Source: JARIHD01 sp963815935 | GTDB lineage: Bacteria; Patescibacteriota; Saccharimonadia; Saccharimonadales; UBA4665 | Direction of reading: 5' to 3' | NCBI GenBank assembly: GCA_963815935.1 | Contig: CAWFIL010000001.1 | Span: forward strand, 62,001-126,000 | DNA length: 64,000 nt | Shown: in pieces, positions 15,913 to 23,226 of the stretch | Position numbering within the stretch: the first letter of the stretch is position 1 | How the letters are laid out: each line of letters starts with the position of its first letter | Notes under the pieces: model-generated | Told to the model about the DNA's origin: nothing | What the model saw: the letters and a program-made list of their open reading frames with translations, nothing else | Databases searched by the model: none | Made by a program: the position numbers and the translations under genes

Positions 15913-18654
15913 CTATCCATCGTGCACCGCCCCTGAACCCCTACGTTTACGCACGCTCTGGACGCGTTGCGGTTTCGTCGAGCTCGCCCGTTCAGGTATT
16001 GGCTTACCTGACTCGGCCTTTATATCTTTTTGCTCAAATAATTTCTCCATATATTCCTCAACTGTAGCCTTCGGTGCAGCATACTGCTTCCGACTATAAG
16101 CAATCACCGAATTCTTGGTCTTGCTCGACTCCTCGACATCCAGCGGCACCGTCATCCCTGAAAACGCATCCTCGCTGACATCCCCGGTCGTCTTCATATA
16201 AAAGTGATAGGGAGCGAGGTTTACGATATCGCCGCTCTCAACCTCCGGCTTCATATACGGCAAAATAAACGCTTCATCCTCCGGCCCTACCTTCAGGCAG
16301 ATAATGGTGCTTGCGTTACTGACCACGACCTTCACGATATCTTTATCCTCGATCTGGGCAATGTTCTGGTGCGACACGATCAACGAAACATGGTATTTAC
16401 GCCCCTCGCTGGTTATCTCTGAGAACTGCGGTGTGGCGAAGTTTTGGAACTCATCAACATAGACAAAAAAGTCGCGGCGCTGCTTTTCTGGAATTTTGGT
16501 GCGTTGGTAGGCCGCCATCCAAATGAATGACGTCAGAATTGTACCGAAGAATTGGCTTTGGTCTTCGCCAATGTCACCTTTGGACAGATTTACCAAGAGG
16601 ATTTTGCCTTCGTTCATAATGTCCGCAATGCGCACAGTGCTTTTTCCTTGCAGCAAAATATGCCGCGACATCTTGGAGGTAATGAAATGTCCTAAGCGGT
16701 GCGTGAGCGGAGCTGTTACCGTAGACATTTGCATGCTACCTAGCAGCTTAAACTCTTTGTCCCAGAATTGCTTGAGCACGGGGTCTTTAAGTGTTTTGGC
16801 AACTTCTCGCTGGTACTTTCTATCGGTTAGTAGCCGTTGAATCGTGTAGAGACTCGGATTCGGTATTTGCAGAGCAGTTAGCGTGGCGTTACGCAAAACG
16901 TGCTCCATGCGCGGCCCCCATTGGTTGTCGTCGGCTAGTTTCTTGAATACCGATAGGACCGTGCTTGTTATCCGGGCGTGCTTTATGTCTTCGCTTTCAA
17001 ACTCAATACCTGGATCAAGGATATTCAGACCAATAGGCCATTCGCTGTCAGATGGATCAAAGACAACCACATCTTTTTGCCTATGCTTCGGCACGATTGC
17101 TAGTAATTCTTGGAACATATCCCCGTGTGGGTCGAATACGGCCAACCCCTTTCCGCTGAGCATATCTTGGTAGATTGAACTTTTGAGTAGTGTTGTTTTG
17201 CCAGTGCCGGTCTTGCCAATGACATAGGTGTGTTTTTGGCGCTGTTCAAGGGTCATGCCAGTCTCCTGGTAATCTCCACCGTGTTCATTGACGCCAACAA
17301 TAACATCAAGATTGGACTCGCTGTGTCGTATCGACAACGGGGTGGCCAGCTCACGGCTACGACTTTTAACAAAACCTTCAGTCTTTACCATGTCGGTATT
17401 TGGAAAGTGATACAAGTCGGACAGCTCGGAACTGGAAAGTATTGTTTGCTGGCTCAAATGGTGCGGTGATAATACCCGCTCTTGGAACCTGGACAGATGC
17501 TTTTTACCGGATGGCAGAATCGGCGCATCGTGCCGCCTACGAATTGATTGGTGTGCGCCGGTAAACGGTCGGAAAGAATCGGCGAGAGCATCCAACTTGT
17601 CATCTACAACGCCACTGTCCGGAGAAGCTACGAGTAGCCGTATAGTCACCTCGAACAACTGCTGGTCGAGCTTGGTTTTAATGCTCATGCCGAGTTCTTG
17701 TTCGTAGGGGTTGTCTGATGGACGCTTATCTTTATTACCGTTCATGAACTCGGGAAGTCGATGGTCGCTCGAAAAGATCGAACCTATAATGCCTCCAACG
17801 CCAGCCACGAGCTTGCCCATTGCCCCTATAAACCACACCGGCGGGAACCACAGCATCCACCACATGTAGCCGAGTGGAGTACGCTGTACTTCAAGTTTGG
17901 ACGATACCTCCTTGCCTAAAGAAATACGCCCGACCATATCTTTAATCTTCCGAATGACTCGGTGATGGGTTGAATTAAATATCGGCACAGCCACGATCTG
18001 ATATGCAACCAACTCATCCGCAGCAAGCTTGGTCATGTGCCCAGTTGGGTATGCAATAGGGTCATGTTCTTCCAGCGCCTTATGATCTTTCAGAGGCAGC
18101 ACAAAATCTGCGGCGAGTTTTAATTCAACCGTGCCCACAGTTCCACTGACCGATGACATATAGTCGTCGATCTGCTTTATTTTAAGGCCGGGCAGGAATG
18201 ACAGGAGGTTGTGTTGTACGGCTTCTGCTTCGCGGGCGGGGATCATGAGGATGTACCGGATGCCGCCGTCTCTGGTGCCGACCAACTCTAAGGAGTACGG
18301 CTTTTTGCGGGCTGCCAGCCGATCCCAGAAACCGTAGTACTTTACTGTACCTCGCAGCAAAATATGTAACTGTTCAGTAGCAAATGCTGACTTACTTGTG
18401 TCTGCTGGAAATGTTAGCTCCAGGAGGATGTGCGGAATATCTTTTTCACCCATGCCGAACCTGCGCAGTGTCGCCCGGAAGCCAGCCGGTATATTCTGTA
18501 TGGCAGTTACCAGCACAAACCCAAGCGCATATAAGGCGACGAGTTCGGCGAAGAATATGCCGAGGATAAAGACAATGGTCAAAAGCGGGCTAAAGTGGTG
18601 CTCTACGGTGTATCGGGCCGGGCCGTTGATGAGGGCGTCAATAAAGTTGTGCAT
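15913..18654 (-). CDS. VirD4/TraG-like membrane ATPase (type IV coupling protein type)
   Basis: 913 residues. N-terminal membrane helix (about 24-52), a long central region with a second hydrophobic stretch (about 263-292), then a P-loop domain: Walker A GKTGTGKTT (480-488), FDPHGDM, Walker B FFVYVDEFQNF (about 729-739) and the SEGRKYHVSLIVSHQN sensor region. A basic, disordered tail ends the protein. This is the HerA/TraG fold that pumps DNA or couples it to a secretion channel. It is the only transfer-type gene in the element; no relaxase or VirB4 accompanies it. It could also act in element partition or defence. Confidence 0.82.
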   Translation of the reverse strand: MHNFIDALINGPARYTVEHHFSPLLTIVFILGIFFAELVALYALGFVLVTAIQNIPAGFRATLRRFGMGEKDIPHILLELTFPADTSKSAFATEQLHILLRGTVKYYGFWDRLAARKKPYSLELVGTRDGGIRYILMIPAREAEAVQHNLLSFLPGLKIKQIDDYMSSVSGTVGTVELKLAADFVLPLKDHKALEEHDPIAYPTGHMTKLAADELVAYQIVAVPIFNSTHHRVIRKIKDMVGRISLGKEVSSKLEVQRTPLGYMWWMLWFPPVWFIGAMGKLVAGVGGIIGSIFSSDHRLPEFMNGNKDKRPSDNPYEQELGMSIKTKLDQQLFEVTIRLLVASPDSGVVDDKLDALADSFRPFTGAHQSIRRRHDAPILPSGKKHLSRFQERVLSPHHLSQQTILSSSELSDLYHFPNTDMVKTEGFVKSRSRELATPLSIRHSESNLDVIVGVNEHGGDYQETGMTLEQRQKHTYVIGKTGTGKTTLLKSSIYQDMLSGKGLAVFDPHGDMFQELLAIVPKHRQKDVVVFDPSDSEWPIGLNILDPGIEFESEDIKHARITSTVLSVFKKLADDNQWGPRMEHVLRNATLTALQIPNPSLYTIQRLLTDRKYQREVAKTLKDPVLKQFWDKEFKLLGSMQMSTVTAPLTHRLGHFITSKMSRHILLQGKSTVRIADIMNEGKILLVNLSKGDIGEDQSQFFGTILTSFIWMAAYQRTKIPEKQRRDFFVYVDEFQNFATPQFSEITSEGRKYHVSLIVSHQNIAQIEDKDIVKVVVSNASTIICLKVGPEDEAFILPYMKPEVESGDIVNLAPYHFYMKTTGDVSEDAFSGMTVPLDVEESSKTKNSVIAYSRKQYAAPKATVEEYMEKLFEQKDIKAESGKPIPERASSTKPQRVQSVRKRRGSGAVHDG

Positions 18655-18814
18655 GCGAAACTATCCGGTTATTTAGCCTATAGGTCTCTCTCGATTTGCA
18701 AGATACGGCAGCGCCGCCCACATCCGTTGCATATCTGTGGTTATGATAGCACCAAACTACTGTATTAACACAAGCGATTGCCTTTTCTCGCCACTTTATG
18801 CGATACTTCTGCTA

Positions 18815-19177
18815 ATGAGCAAAGACCAGGAAACACCGTTCATTTATTTCGAAGCAAAGCCGAAGTTCGGACGACGGGCGATTGTTGATAAGGTTATCAT
18901 TGATCTAGCAGGCCTCTTTGAGGAGCTGTATGACCGGCGCGCCAATTGCAGGCTTCTTACGGAGCAGAGCGCAGGCGGCCAATGGACAATCCTGATACGA
19001 TTTGAGAACGAGCAAGCACGCGACACATTGGAGCAAAACCCGCGCTTTCAGGAGCTTATAACTGACATCCGTGTCCACTGTAAAAAGGCCCATCGTATTC
19101 GGCGTATGGTGTTCGCTGCTCTGCACCCCGGCAAAAGACTAGCTGGTTTTACATCCACACCTATAGGCCCATTATAA
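18815..19177 (+). CDS. Hypothetical protein, 120 residues
   Basis: I prefer the ATG at 18815; the frame extends to 18737 but the added residues are not coding-like. The sequence mixes charged helices and beta strands (IYFEAKPKFGRRAIVDKVIIDLAGLFEELYDRR, then WTILIRFENEQARDTLEQNPRFQELITDIRVHCKKAHRIRR). No family is recognised. It lies divergently from the coupling-type ATPase and 79 bp before the large membrane protein, so it may be its co-transcribed partner. Confidence 0.55.
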   Translation: MSKDQETPFIYFEAKPKFGRRAIVDKVIIDLAGLFEELYDRRANCRLLTEQSAGGQWTILIRFENEQARDTLEQNPRFQELITDIRVHCKKAHRIRRMVFAALHPGKRLAGFTSTPIGPL

Positions 19178-19256
19178 ATTTAAGCTCGCTCTTAGCGACG
19201 CCAGATATGTCAATTTACGCTATCATTAAAATGGTAGTAAAACAGGTAGAGATATA

Positions 19257-20873
19257 GTGCCCTCAAGTAGTAACGTATTTTTTAGTCTCGGTGAAGCGAT
19301 TGCCATACTTGGTATCGTGATTGCAGCTTATGGCATTCTGAGGCCCCGGTGGAAGTTAAACTTTGCATACAATCGCCGGTTTCTGGTCTCGGTTCTCTCG
19401 CTGCTTGGCTTAGGGCTTGCTTCCTCGTTCGGTGGTTTTGTCTTTGCTGCGTACACCGCCGATGACAAGATCGCATCAGGACTCCAGGGCGCGGCCTTTC
19501 TCTTTTTCCTATTTGCGGCAATCGACTTCGTACGGGGCGCATACTGGAAAAAGCCACTTTATCGTCATAAATTCAAGGAGAAGAGAAAAGTAAAATTCAT
19601 TCGCGGTATTCTTGACGAAGTTTTATTCGCGAAAGACGAAGAAGCTCTGAACGCAATCATATCTATCGTACGCATTAGTATGGACGAAATTTGCCAGGAC
19701 ATACACGATAGTGTCTCGCTCAGAGACGACGAGAATAATATCGCAGCGTACTTGCTCGATACGCTCTTAGGCGAAAGTAAGATTGCAAACCACATCGCTG
19801 TAAGTCGCTTGGACTTTATCTATGAACTGGTGGGTGCAATCGAAAAGCATAAATTAAGAGGCATAGATGCTTCTGTTGGAGTCGAAAATCTTCTTACGGC
19901 GTTGTATGTAAACCCAAACTCCTACTTCTATCAGCAGGTCGGCTATGACGGGCTTACGAATTACGCTTCAGCGTACCAGATCATTTTTGGAAATGAATTT
20001 TTTGTGCGTGAACATGGCCCCGTTGGGACGTGGTATAACGTGGGCCAAAAAGTAAGCTACGGTAACGACGTAGACAGCAGCCCCCAGTTCGTTGAAGTAT
20101 TTTTGAAGGGATATGAGATAGCCCTTAAAAAGTTTGCATACACGCACCCAAGTCTTACGACAGAGCTGAGCCGTGGCATGTATCAACTCGGGGAATATGC
20201 AGAATCTGCCAGCCATGTAATCAGGAAGCTCCCTGAATACGACTACTTCACTCCTGCCGCACAAGCATTCCATAAGATCGTTCGGTTTGCGAGCCACTCA
20301 TTCTATTACGACATATTCGAAAAGAAAGCCTCAGCTGGGCAAATTCCTGACAACGAGCTAAATCCCCCGCTTGACACTGACAAGTACAGAGAAAACTTAT
20401 CCTCGTCATTTTGTAGACTTTTTACCAATCTGGCGGAAGCAATCGTAACGATGCACGACAAGGACGATTACGAACGCATGAATGTACTAGATTTGAATGA
20501 GATATTCGTGGACACGATAGGTAGCTACGCACACGTTCAAGGTGTGAGGTCTAAGATACTACACAAATTATGGCAAAAAAGTGACGACAACATTAAGCGC
20601 GGCCATTTTCCTGTGGTGTTCAGAGCGCTGGCTATAATGCTGTATTGGCACCATAACAATATGCCAGCTTGGGCTAAAAGTGAACGCAACAAGCTAATTG
20701 ATGTGCTAAGAAACGATATTAAGCCGCGTATCCTTCGCAATGAGCTGATGGCAAATAGGCGCACACCCAAAGAGGATGCCCTACTACCGGAATGTATTGT
20801 TTTCGATAGATCAACCAACAAATTTTATGCAGTTGACGCTAACGACAACAAGACCGAGTTAAGGAAGAGGTAA
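19257..20873 (+). CDS. Large membrane-anchored protein of unknown function
   Basis: 538 residues from a GTG at 19257 preceded by AGGTAGAG. Three membrane helices lie within residues 8-95 (AIAILGIVIAAYGIL, FLVSVLSLLGLGLASSFGGFVFAAY, GAAFLFFLFAAIDFV). A cytoplasmic, mostly helical, soluble part of about 440 residues follows, with no nuclease, NTPase, TIR or protease motif that I can recognise. Codon and base use is more A+T-rich than the flanking chromosome. The position, between the element's ATPase and its RadC/PLD pair, is typical of variable accessory cargo, and membrane effectors of defence systems have this architecture. That remains speculative. Confidence 0.6.
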   Translation: MPSSSNVFFSLGEAIAILGIVIAAYGILRPRWKLNFAYNRRFLVSVLSLLGLGLASSFGGFVFAAYTADDKIASGLQGAAFLFFLFAAIDFVRGAYWKKPLYRHKFKEKRKVKFIRGILDEVLFAKDEEALNAIISIVRISMDEICQDIHDSVSLRDDENNIAAYLLDTLLGESKIANHIAVSRLDFIYELVGAIEKHKLRGIDASVGVENLLTALYVNPNSYFYQQVGYDGLTNYASAYQIIFGNEFFVREHGPVGTWYNVGQKVSYGNDVDSSPQFVEVFLKGYEIALKKFAYTHPSLTTELSRGMYQLGEYAESASHVIRKLPEYDYFTPAAQAFHKIVRFASHSFYYDIFEKKASAGQIPDNELNPPLDTDKYRENLSSSFCRLFTNLAEAIVTMHDKDDYERMNVLDLNEIFVDTIGSYAHVQGVRSKILHKLWQKSDDNIKRGHFPVVFRALAIMLYWHHNNMPAWAKSERNKLIDVLRNDIKPRILRNELMANRRTPKEDALLPECIVFDRSTNKFYAVDANDNKTELRKR

Positions 20874-20887
20874 GCACACCTCCGGTT

Positions 20888-21307
20888 TTAGGGAAATCTG
20901 ATGCCGTACTCATTCACCATCAACATTCCCTCGGCGCGAAAACTAAAATGGCCCTCTTTCGCAACAATGATGTGGTCATACAGTGTGACTCCTAAAATCT
21001 GGCCAGCCGCCACGAGTTGCTGCGTCATCGCGATGTCTTGTTTGCTAGGGCGGGGCTCACCCGACGGATGGTTGTGCGCCACAACGATACCCGCCGCCAA
21101 GTCAGATATAGCTCCGGCAAAGACTTCGCGCGGATGAGCCAGTACCGAGTTCACAGTGCCTATAAAAACGATTCTTTTGGTAATCAGCCGCTGCCCGGTA
21201 TCCAGGGACAAAACAACAAAGTGTTCTTGGCGATAATTAGCGATATCCTCAAGTAGTTTTAGAAGGTCCGCCGTGTTAAGCGCCTTCTCGGGGGATTTAC
21301 ACAACAT
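20888..21307 (-). CDS. RadC-like JAB/MPN-domain protein
   Basis: 139 residues comprising only the JAB domain, without the helix-hairpin-helix half of full-length RadC (about 220 residues). Metal-site residues are H78, H80 and D91 in HNHPSGEPRPSKQD, with E28 as the upstream glutamate. Short RadC/JAB proteins are very common on integrated elements, with unproven function. The start overlaps the PLD-like gene by 11 bp, so the pair is coupled. Confidence 0.88.
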   Translation of the reverse strand: MLCKSPEKALNTADLLKLLEDIANYRQEHFVVLSLDTGQRLITKRIVFIGTVNSVLAHPREVFAGAISDLAAGIVVAHNHPSGEPRPSKQDIAMTQQLVAAGQILGVTLYDHIIVAKEGHFSFRAEGMLMVNEYGIRFP

Positions 21308-21779
21308 GGTCGAACCCCACGAATCTGATCATCTCCCAAGCAAGCTGGGTTGACTCGATCCTGCGCATGACCTCGGCGCTATTGTTCTGTGACAAAACAT
21401 TCAGGCTGCCTTCGTATAGGATCGACCGATCAATAATGACCAGTTTTCGGTGGTGATTCCTGGTGTAGAGCACATGTACGCCCAGGTGCTGGAGGGTAGA
21501 CAGCGCATCGTGGGAGTTGGCTCTTCGGTAGTCGTCATCATTTGTCTGCGGGTCACGGGTATTGATTACGACTCTTACTTTTTGGGCTTTGAGCTTTTCC
21601 AGAACGGGCAATAACTGATTAAGACGCCGCGTTGTAACGAACGGGCATTCAATGATGACCTCACTTTTACAACGCTTCAGGTCCTTCAGAAGCGCAGGGT
21701 AGAATGTTTCCTCATTTAATAGTCTGGAGCCTAACAGATCGGTCGGGGAGTTTTTTGCCCCAAAGATGGCCAGTTTCAT
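21297..21779 (-). CDS. PLD-like phosphodiesterase domain protein
   Basis: 160 residues with one HKD-type motif: H110-x-K112 in NHHRKLVIID, followed by N127 and E135 in GSLNVLSQNNSAEVMRR. Single-domain PLD proteins act as dimers, often as nucleases. An N-terminal segment KLAIFGAKNSPTDLL precedes the fold. Co-encoded with the RadC-like protein at the right end of the element, so a DNA-processing role for the element is plausible. Confidence 0.8.
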   Translation of the reverse strand: MKLAIFGAKNSPTDLLGSRLLNEETFYPALLKDLKRCKSEVIIECPFVTTRRLNQLLPVLEKLKAQKVRVVINTRDPQTNDDDYRRANSHDALSTLQHLGVHVLYTRNHHRKLVIIDRSILYEGSLNVLSQNNSAEVMRRIESTQLAWEMIRFVGFDHVV

Positions 21780-22014
21780 GACGCTTACAGATACTCTTTC
21801 TCATGAGAGAAGTGCTCGTAAATCGTCCCCTATGGCCAGCCAGCAAAATAGCTCACCTTGTGTGGGCTTTTTTGCTGGCTCGAGACTAGCGACTCGAAGG
21901 CCTGAATGCCTCGCGAAGCATGGCATGAGCGGGGCGAGCATTGCCAGTGGCAATGTGAGGAATCTATGCTTGGCCGAGCCGGTAGGCTTTAGCCGTGAGG
22001 CGAGCATGGCAGGG
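21780..22014. other. Gene-free right arm of the element with inverted repeats
   Basis: No convincing gene. It contains an 11-bp perfect inverted repeat AGCCAGCAAAA (21838-21848) / TTTTGCTGGCT (21870-21880). It also has a 15-bp near-palindrome ATTGCCA-G-TGGCAAT (21940-21954) and recurring GAGCATKGC-like words next to the att core. The location suggests recombinase-binding arms of attP plus a terminator-like hairpin. In the excised circle the recombinase frame would continue into this DNA. Confidence 0.5.
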
Positions 22015-22035
22015 CGAATCCCTCATCCCCAGCCA
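22015..22035. repeat. Right attachment site core (attR)
   Basis: Identical over 21 bp to the 3' end of tRNA-Gln at 2358-2378 but without the rest of a tRNA, so it is a junction scar, not a second gene. Immediately to its right is sequence that fits the original downstream flank of the tRNA, including its terminator. Confidence 0.9.
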
Positions 22036-22058
22036 GGTTTGATAACAGATCCGAGGGC

Positions 22059-22082
22059 GCTCCAGAGATGGGGCATTTTTTT
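22059..22082 (+). terminator. Probable original terminator of tRNA-Gln, displaced by the insertion
   Basis: GCTCC-AGAGAT-GGGGC stem (one T-G pair) followed by ATTTTTTT. It lies 23 bp after the att core, the distance expected for a tRNA terminator if the element were absent. This supports the reading that 2379-22035 was inserted between tRNA and terminator. Confidence 0.65.
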
Positions 22083-22161
22083 GTTTGTCGTATAACCGCC
22101 TCTGTTAACATAGAGTCCATAAAACCACGCCGCAGGCAATGTCGACGGCGATCTACGAGAA

Positions 22162-22218
22162 CTTAACTTTTCGTCCTTTTGGGCTCATCAGTACGAATAC
22201 TCATTCGTAAAAGTTAAA
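22162..22218 (-). ncRNA. Hammerhead ribozyme (candidate, minus strand)
   Basis: Read on the minus strand: stem III strand TTAACTT (22217-22211), cleavage-site H17 = U (22210), then stem I TACGAAT/ATTCGTA (22209-22203 and 22098+94 = 22198-22192) with loop GAGT. The core CTGATGA follows (22191-22185), then stem II GCCC/GGAC with loop AAAA (22184-22173), GAA (22172-22170), and the closing stem III strand AAGTTAA (22169-22163). All invariant core positions are present and in order. Stem I is a perfect 7 bp; stem III is 7 bp plus one G-U. Stem II is the weak point, with one C-A mismatch in 4 bp. Helix III is the open end. It lies 144 nt beyond the stop codon of the minus-strand radical SAM cassette. 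Confidence 0.75.
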
Positions 22219-22223
22219 GACGC

Positions 22224-22284
22224 GCCGTACGGGGGAGGAGAAATCGCGGGAGGCGACTCAAAACTCTACTCAACCCCATACGGC
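22224..22284 (-). ncRNA. Structured RNA domain just 5' of the hammerhead
   Basis: An 11-position stem (22284-22274 with 22234-22224) encloses a smaller TCGC/GCGA hairpin (22244-22256). The one non-Watson-Crick position is C-A if read on the plus strand but G-U on the minus strand, so the minus RNA pairs completely. It ends 5 nt before helix III of the hammerhead and may be part of the same transcript. No known RNA family is recognised. Confidence 0.45.
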
Positions 22285-22321
22285 CGTCTTGTGCTGATTG
22301 TAGGCTCGGCACGGCCTTTTT
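22282..22321 (+). terminator. Possible plus-strand terminator
   Basis: GGCC/GGCC and GTGC/GCAC pairings (22282-22294 with 22309-22316) with an internal bulge, followed by TTTTT. It would stop plus-strand transcripts before they enter the opposing radical SAM cassette. On the minus strand there is no T-tract, so the cassette mRNA may run on into the structured RNA and ribozyme. Confidence 0.4.
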
Positions 22322-22361
22322 ATTGCATCTTGCATCTACCTCCCCACAGCGAGTAGCTTGG

Positions 22362-23207
22362 CTAACTTGCGTTCTGCCATGCTCTGATCGCTGCTCGTAT
22401 CTCACTGCGCGCGCGAGTCAGGTCCGAATGTGCTCGTCCACTGAGGATGGAGTGTGATCCCCATTCCTGTATTACCCTTTCGATCATAGGTGCGGTGTGT
22501 CTCAGATAGGCGTCCTTTCGCTTGTCGAAAATGTGAGTGTCCAGACGCTGCTTAAGCGTATCGCCGCATACGCAGGCATGGGTGCCGTTAGGCATTGCCT
22601 GGAGTTCGGTGATTGTGTGCACGCTTGCGCAGTTGCCGCAGACGAGTCGCCTGGTCATCCGGCTTTCTAGCACGTCCCATTCGGTAAATTCCATCAGGAA
22701 GGCAATGCCCCTCACAAGGAGCGGAGCCGATTCCGTACCGAACAGGCGCGTATTCAGATACTCGTATTGACCAAGCGTTTTCGGATAGCTGTTGAGCAGG
22801 ACTGTTTTCGGTCGGGCGATACGGAGGTGTGCCGTGAGTTCCTCGTCAAAGATGGTGTTCACGACGTAGTCCGGTATCAGCCCGGTCTTGAAGCCACCGA
22901 AATAGGCGATCTTGAATGCCCAGAGCTTTTGGCTCTCTTGTAGTTCTAGTAGGCATCCAGCGGCCGCGAGTCGCTTCAGAAGCTCGTCGTCGTCGACAAG
23001 CGCATCATCGACCTCGTACTCCGCGAAAAATCGCTCTCTTTCTTTGGCTCCCGGGGGAACTGGCAGAGCGGAAGCATAGCGATCAAAGACCGCCCCGAAC
23101 CCGAACACGTCAGCTCCGGTTTCTTCCGCTATAAGCGCCAACCGGGAGTCTTTACCGGAGGCGGGCTGTCCTAGTAGGAGGTGAATGGGTATCGCCTCAC
23201 GTGGCAT
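22362..23207 (-). CDS. Adenylate-kinase-like nucleotide kinase, divergent
   Basis: 281 residues. P-loop GQPASGKD (13-20) replaces the usual GxPGxGKxT. The C-terminal half has a convincing adenylate-kinase lid with a zinc knuckle: RRLVCGNC (C190, C193), then C212-V-C214, and the following QRLDTHIFDKRKDAYLRHTAPMIE matches the AK lid-closing and Arg-rich segment. The middle 100 residues are unlike normal AK and about 70 residues longer than usual. The protein therefore probably phosphorylates or binds a nucleotide-like substrate other than AMP. Last gene of the radical SAM cassette, 19 bp after its neighbour. Confidence 0.6.
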   Translation of the reverse strand: MPREAIPIHLLLGQPASGKDSRLALIAEETGADVFGFGAVFDRYASALPVPPGAKERERFFAEYEVDDALVDDDELLKRLAAAGCLLELQESQKLWAFKIAYFGGFKTGLIPDYVVNTIFDEELTAHLRIARPKTVLLNSYPKTLGQYEYLNTRLFGTESAPLLVRGIAFLMEFTEWDVLESRMTRRLVCGNCASVHTITELQAMPNGTHACVCGDTLKQRLDTHIFDKRKDAYLRHTAPMIERVIQEWGSHSILSGRAHSDLTRARSEIRAAIRAWQNAS

Positions 23208-23226
23208 TTTATCTACCTCCGGCGTG

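Larger units (their letters stand above)
2379..22035. mobile_element. Integrated element (about 19.7 kb) in tRNA-Gln with metal-homeostasis cargo
   Basis: Bounded by the 21-bp direct repeats. Left to right it holds a large serine recombinase, a small partner ORF, an XRE regulator, a replication-relaxation-like protein, Zur-like regulator and CDF-like protein, a six-gene metal operon, VKOR/YcnI/ferric-reductase block, a VirD4/TraG-like ATPase, two unknown genes, a RadC-like JAB protein and a PLD-like protein. I see no relaxase with a recognisable HUH motif and no VirB4, so self-transfer is not supported. It may be mobilised by other machinery or simply be an integrative element. Most cargo parallels a chromosomal operon at 44999-50440. 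Confidence 0.85.

Noticed and set aside
22015..22035. Second tRNA-Gln or tRNA fragment gene
   Set aside because: Only the last 21 bases of the tRNA are present; no acceptor 5' strand, D-arm or anticodon arm precedes them. It is the right att scar.
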